Assembly (NCBI GenBank): GCA_902477645.1
Contig: CABSIA010000151.1
Location: 1-6,919 of the forward strand
DNA from: an uncultured Prevotella sp.
GTDB taxonomy: Bacteria; Bacteroidota; Bacteroidia; Bacteroidales; Bacteroidaceae
Reading direction: 5' to 3'
Length of the DNA stretch: 6,919 nt
Below are positions 4,798 to 6,919 of the stretch, in pieces. The notes beneath the pieces are model-generated. The model saw nothing but the letters and a program-made list of their open reading frames with translations, ran no database searches and had not been told where the DNA came from. The position numbers and the translations under genes were made by a program. Each line of letters begins with the position of its first letter. The first letter of the stretch is position 1.

Positions 4798-6919
4798 ATG
4801 CAAAAGATAAGTTTAATATTGTCAGCACTTATGATGCCGTTGCTCGCAATGGCTCAGAGTGTAAGTTCTCCTAATGGCAATGTCACCCTGAATTTCTCGC
4901 TTGCCGACGGAGGTGTGCCGACCTACGAGATGTCGTATAAGAGTAAGGCTGTGGTTAAGAAAAGCCATCTCGGACTTGAGCTTGTAAAGAGCAAGCATGC
5001 CAGCAAAGGTATGAATGAGACCGACCTGATGAGCGGTTTCAAGGTTGCTGACACCAAGACCTCTTCTTTTGATGAGACATGGACACCTGTATGGGGAGAG
5101 ACATCAACCATCCGCAACAACTACAACGAACTGGCTGTCACGCTCAACCAGCCTGTCACAAAACGAAACATCGTTATCCGTTTCCGTGTGTACGACTACG
5201 GCATGGGACTGCGCTACGAGTTCCCGCAGCAGGAAGAGCTAAACTACTTTATCATAAAGGAGGAGCACACGGAATTTGCCATGACCGGCGACCACACCGC
5301 ATACTGGATTCCAGGCGACTACGACACTCAGGAGTACGACTATCAGATAACAAAGATGTCGGAGATAGAGGGAAGGTTCGACGCTGTGTACAATCCGGAC
5401 AACTCATCAACAACTCCTTTCTCGAAAAACGGTGTGCAGACTTCGCTTCAGCTCAAGACGGCTGACGGACTTTACATAAACATCCACGAGGCAGCATGCC
5501 TTAACTATGCCACAATGCACCTGCTGCTGCATCCGGAGACTATGACTTTCGAGTCGTGGCTCACACCCGACGCAACTGGGAAAAAGGGCTACATTCAGAC
5601 TCCTTTCAACACTCCGTGGCGTACGGTAATGGTTAGCGACGATGCACGCGACATGCTCGCCTGCAAGCTGACACTCAATCTCAACGAGCCTTGCAAAATC
5701 AAGGACACGTCGTGGATTCATCCTACGAAATATTGTGGCGTTTGGTGGAACATGATTGTAGGCACACGTACTTGGAGCTACACCAACGATTATCCTTCTG
5801 TGCATCTTGGAGTTACAGACTATAAGAAATGCAAGCCTAACGGCACTCACGGAGCTACAAACGAGGAGGTTCGCCGCTATATCGACTTCGCTGCCAAGAA
5901 CGGACTCGACCAGGTGCTTGTCGAAGGTTGGAACGAAGGCTGGGAGGACTGGTTCGGACACCAGAAACTTGATGTGTTCGATTTCGTTACTCCTTACCCT
6001 GATTTCGACATCAAGGCTCTCAACGAATATGCTCACTCTAAGGGTGTTAAGCTGATGATGCACCACGAGACATCATCATCGGTATGGAACTACGAGCGCC
6101 ATCTTGACGATGCCTTCAACCTGATGAACAAATATGGCTACGATGCAGTGAAGACTGGCTACGTGGGCGACATAATTCCACGTGGCGAGCACCACTACAG
6201 CCAGCTCATCAACAACCACTATCAGTATGTTCTTGAGAAAGCCGCCGAGCACCACATCATGGTAAACGGACATGAGGCGACACGCCCTACGGGTATCTGC
6301 CGCACATGGCCTAACCTTGTGGGCAACGAGAGTGCAAAGGGCACTGAGTATGAGTCGTTTGGAGGAAACGAGGCTCATCATACAGTTATTCTTCCGTTCA
6401 CACGTCTGCAGGGTGGCCCAATGGACTATACCCCGGGTATCTTCGAGACTCAGCTCTCAGAGTGGAGCGACAATAAGAGTTTCGTACACACCACTCTTGT
6501 GGGTCAGCTGTCTCTCTACCTCGTCATGTACAGTCCGCTGCAGATGGCAGCCGATCTTCCTGAGCATTATGAAAAATATGATGATGCCTTCCAGTTCATC
6601 CGTGACGTGCCGTGCGACTGGAGTGACTCAAAATATCTTGAGGCTGAGCCTGCGCAGTATATCACCGTGGCACGTAAGGACAAGAATAGCGACAACTGGT
6701 TCATAGGCGGCAAGACAAACGAGAATGCCCGCACAGCCGTTGTAAAACTCGACTTCCTCGACAAGGGACGCAAATATGAGGCAACCATCTATGCTGATGC
6801 CAAAGATGCCGACTATGAGAAAAACCCCAAGGCTTACGTCATCACAAAGAAGACCGTGAGACAGGGACAGACTCTGAAGATAAACGAGGCACGTGGCGGC
6901 GGTTTCGCCATTTCACTTA
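4798..6919 (+). CDS. susB: Periplasmic GH97 alpha-glucosidase, SusB-like (3' end cut off)
   Basis: The frame runs from ATG 4798 to the window edge, 707 complete codons without a stop, and ends in GGGFAISL, close to the usual C-terminus; SusB of B. thetaiotaomicron is 738 residues. Residues 1-20 form a signal peptide with a likely cut after LLAMA, placing the enzyme in the periplasm, where it would hydrolyse alpha-glucosidic bonds of malto-oligosaccharides to glucose. The order is an N-terminal beta-sandwich, a (beta/alpha)8 barrel from about residue 320, and a C-terminal beta-domain. SusB active-site residues recur at a constant offset of 15: E179 (E194, calcium ligand), E424 in HHET (E439, base), E493 in NGHEATRPTG (E508), E511 (E526) and E517 (E532, acid). 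A glutamate at the HHET position marks the inverting, calcium-dependent GH97 type; retaining members lack it. The sequence VEGWNEGWEDW (375-385) is also typical. It follows malQ in the same direction and has no clear complete promoter of its own. Confidence 0.93.
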   Translation, partial: MQKISLILSALMMPLLAMAQSVSSPNGNVTLNFSLADGGVPTYEMSYKSKAVVKKSHLGLELVKSKHASKGMNETDLMSGFKVADTKTSSFDETWTPVWGETSTIRNNYNELAVTLNQPVTKRNIVIRFRVYDYGMGLRYEFPQQEELNYFIIKEEHTEFAMTGDHTAYWIPGDYDTQEYDYQITKMSEIEGRFDAVYNPDNSSTTPFSKNGVQTSLQLKTADGLYINIHEAACLNYATMHLLLHPETMTFESWLTPDATGKKGYIQTPFNTPWRTVMVSDDARDMLACKLTLNLNEPCKIKDTSWIHPTKYCGVWWNMIVGTRTWSYTNDYPSVHLGVTDYKKCKPNGTHGATNEEVRRYIDFAAKNGLDQVLVEGWNEGWEDWFGHQKLDVFDFVTPYPDFDIKALNEYAHSKGVKLMMHHETSSSVWNYERHLDDAFNLMNKYGYDAVKTGYVGDIIPRGEHHYSQLINNHYQYVLEKAAEHHIMVNGHEATRPTGICRTWPNLVGNESAKGTEYESFGGNEAHHTVILPFTRLQGGPMDYTPGIFETQLSEWSDNKSFVHTTLVGQLSLYLVMYSPLQMAADLPEHYEKYDDAFQFIRDVPCDWSDSKYLEAEPAQYITVARKDKNSDNWFIGGKTNENARTAVVKLDFLDKGRKYEATIYADAKDADYEKNPKAYVITKKTVRQGQTLKINEARGGGFAISL

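Noticed and set aside
5407..6066. Minus-strand reading frame of 219 codons inside the GH97 gene
   Set aside because: It is opposite the GH97 barrel sequence with its catalytic residues intact. It is a by-product of codon use in the real gene.

Overview
The window looks like chromosomal DNA of a gut- or rumen-type Bacteroidales bacterium. A Prevotella- or Bacteroides-like relative fits best, but the exact genus cannot be fixed from the sequence. The evidence is a SusB-type GH97 alpha-glucosidase, a long Bacteroidetes/DPE2-style 4-alpha-glucanotransferase, two promoters matching the Bacteroidetes pattern (TTTG, about 20 bp, TAnnTTTG), and A-rich sequence instead of Shine-Dalgarno sites before the start codons. 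All genes lie on the + strand.

Layout: (1) 2-319, the C-terminal end of an MFS sugar transporter. (2) 332-443, a long inverted repeat whose arms are themselves palindromes. (3) 468-1040, an exported PAP2-family phosphatase. (4) 1105-1688, an A/T-rich type II toxin-antitoxin cassette with its own promoter, candidate operator and terminator; its YafQ-like toxin is interrupted by an in-frame TAA. (5) 1689-1900, an intergenic region with a LacI-type operator-like palindrome and a promoter. (6) 1901-4636, malQ. (7) 4646-4746, a second copy of the long inverted repeat. (8) 4798 to the window end, a susB-like GH97 alpha-glucosidase lacking only its extreme C-terminus.

The transporter, MalQ and SusB fit one maltose/starch pathway. 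SusB would trim malto-oligosaccharides to glucose in the periplasm. The MFS carrier would bring small maltodextrins or maltose across the inner membrane. MalQ, which has no signal peptide, would rearrange them in the cytoplasm. The palindrome upstream of malQ resembles operators of LacI-family maltose regulators and could link expression to maltodextrin supply. PAP2 and the toxin-antitoxin cassette have no evident role in this pathway.

The most notable observations are the two hairpin repeats, which keep perfect arm complementarity through matched central-base changes, and the nonsense-interrupted toxin, whose sequence beyond the stop still reads as intact family sequence. No complete new defence or mobile system was found.
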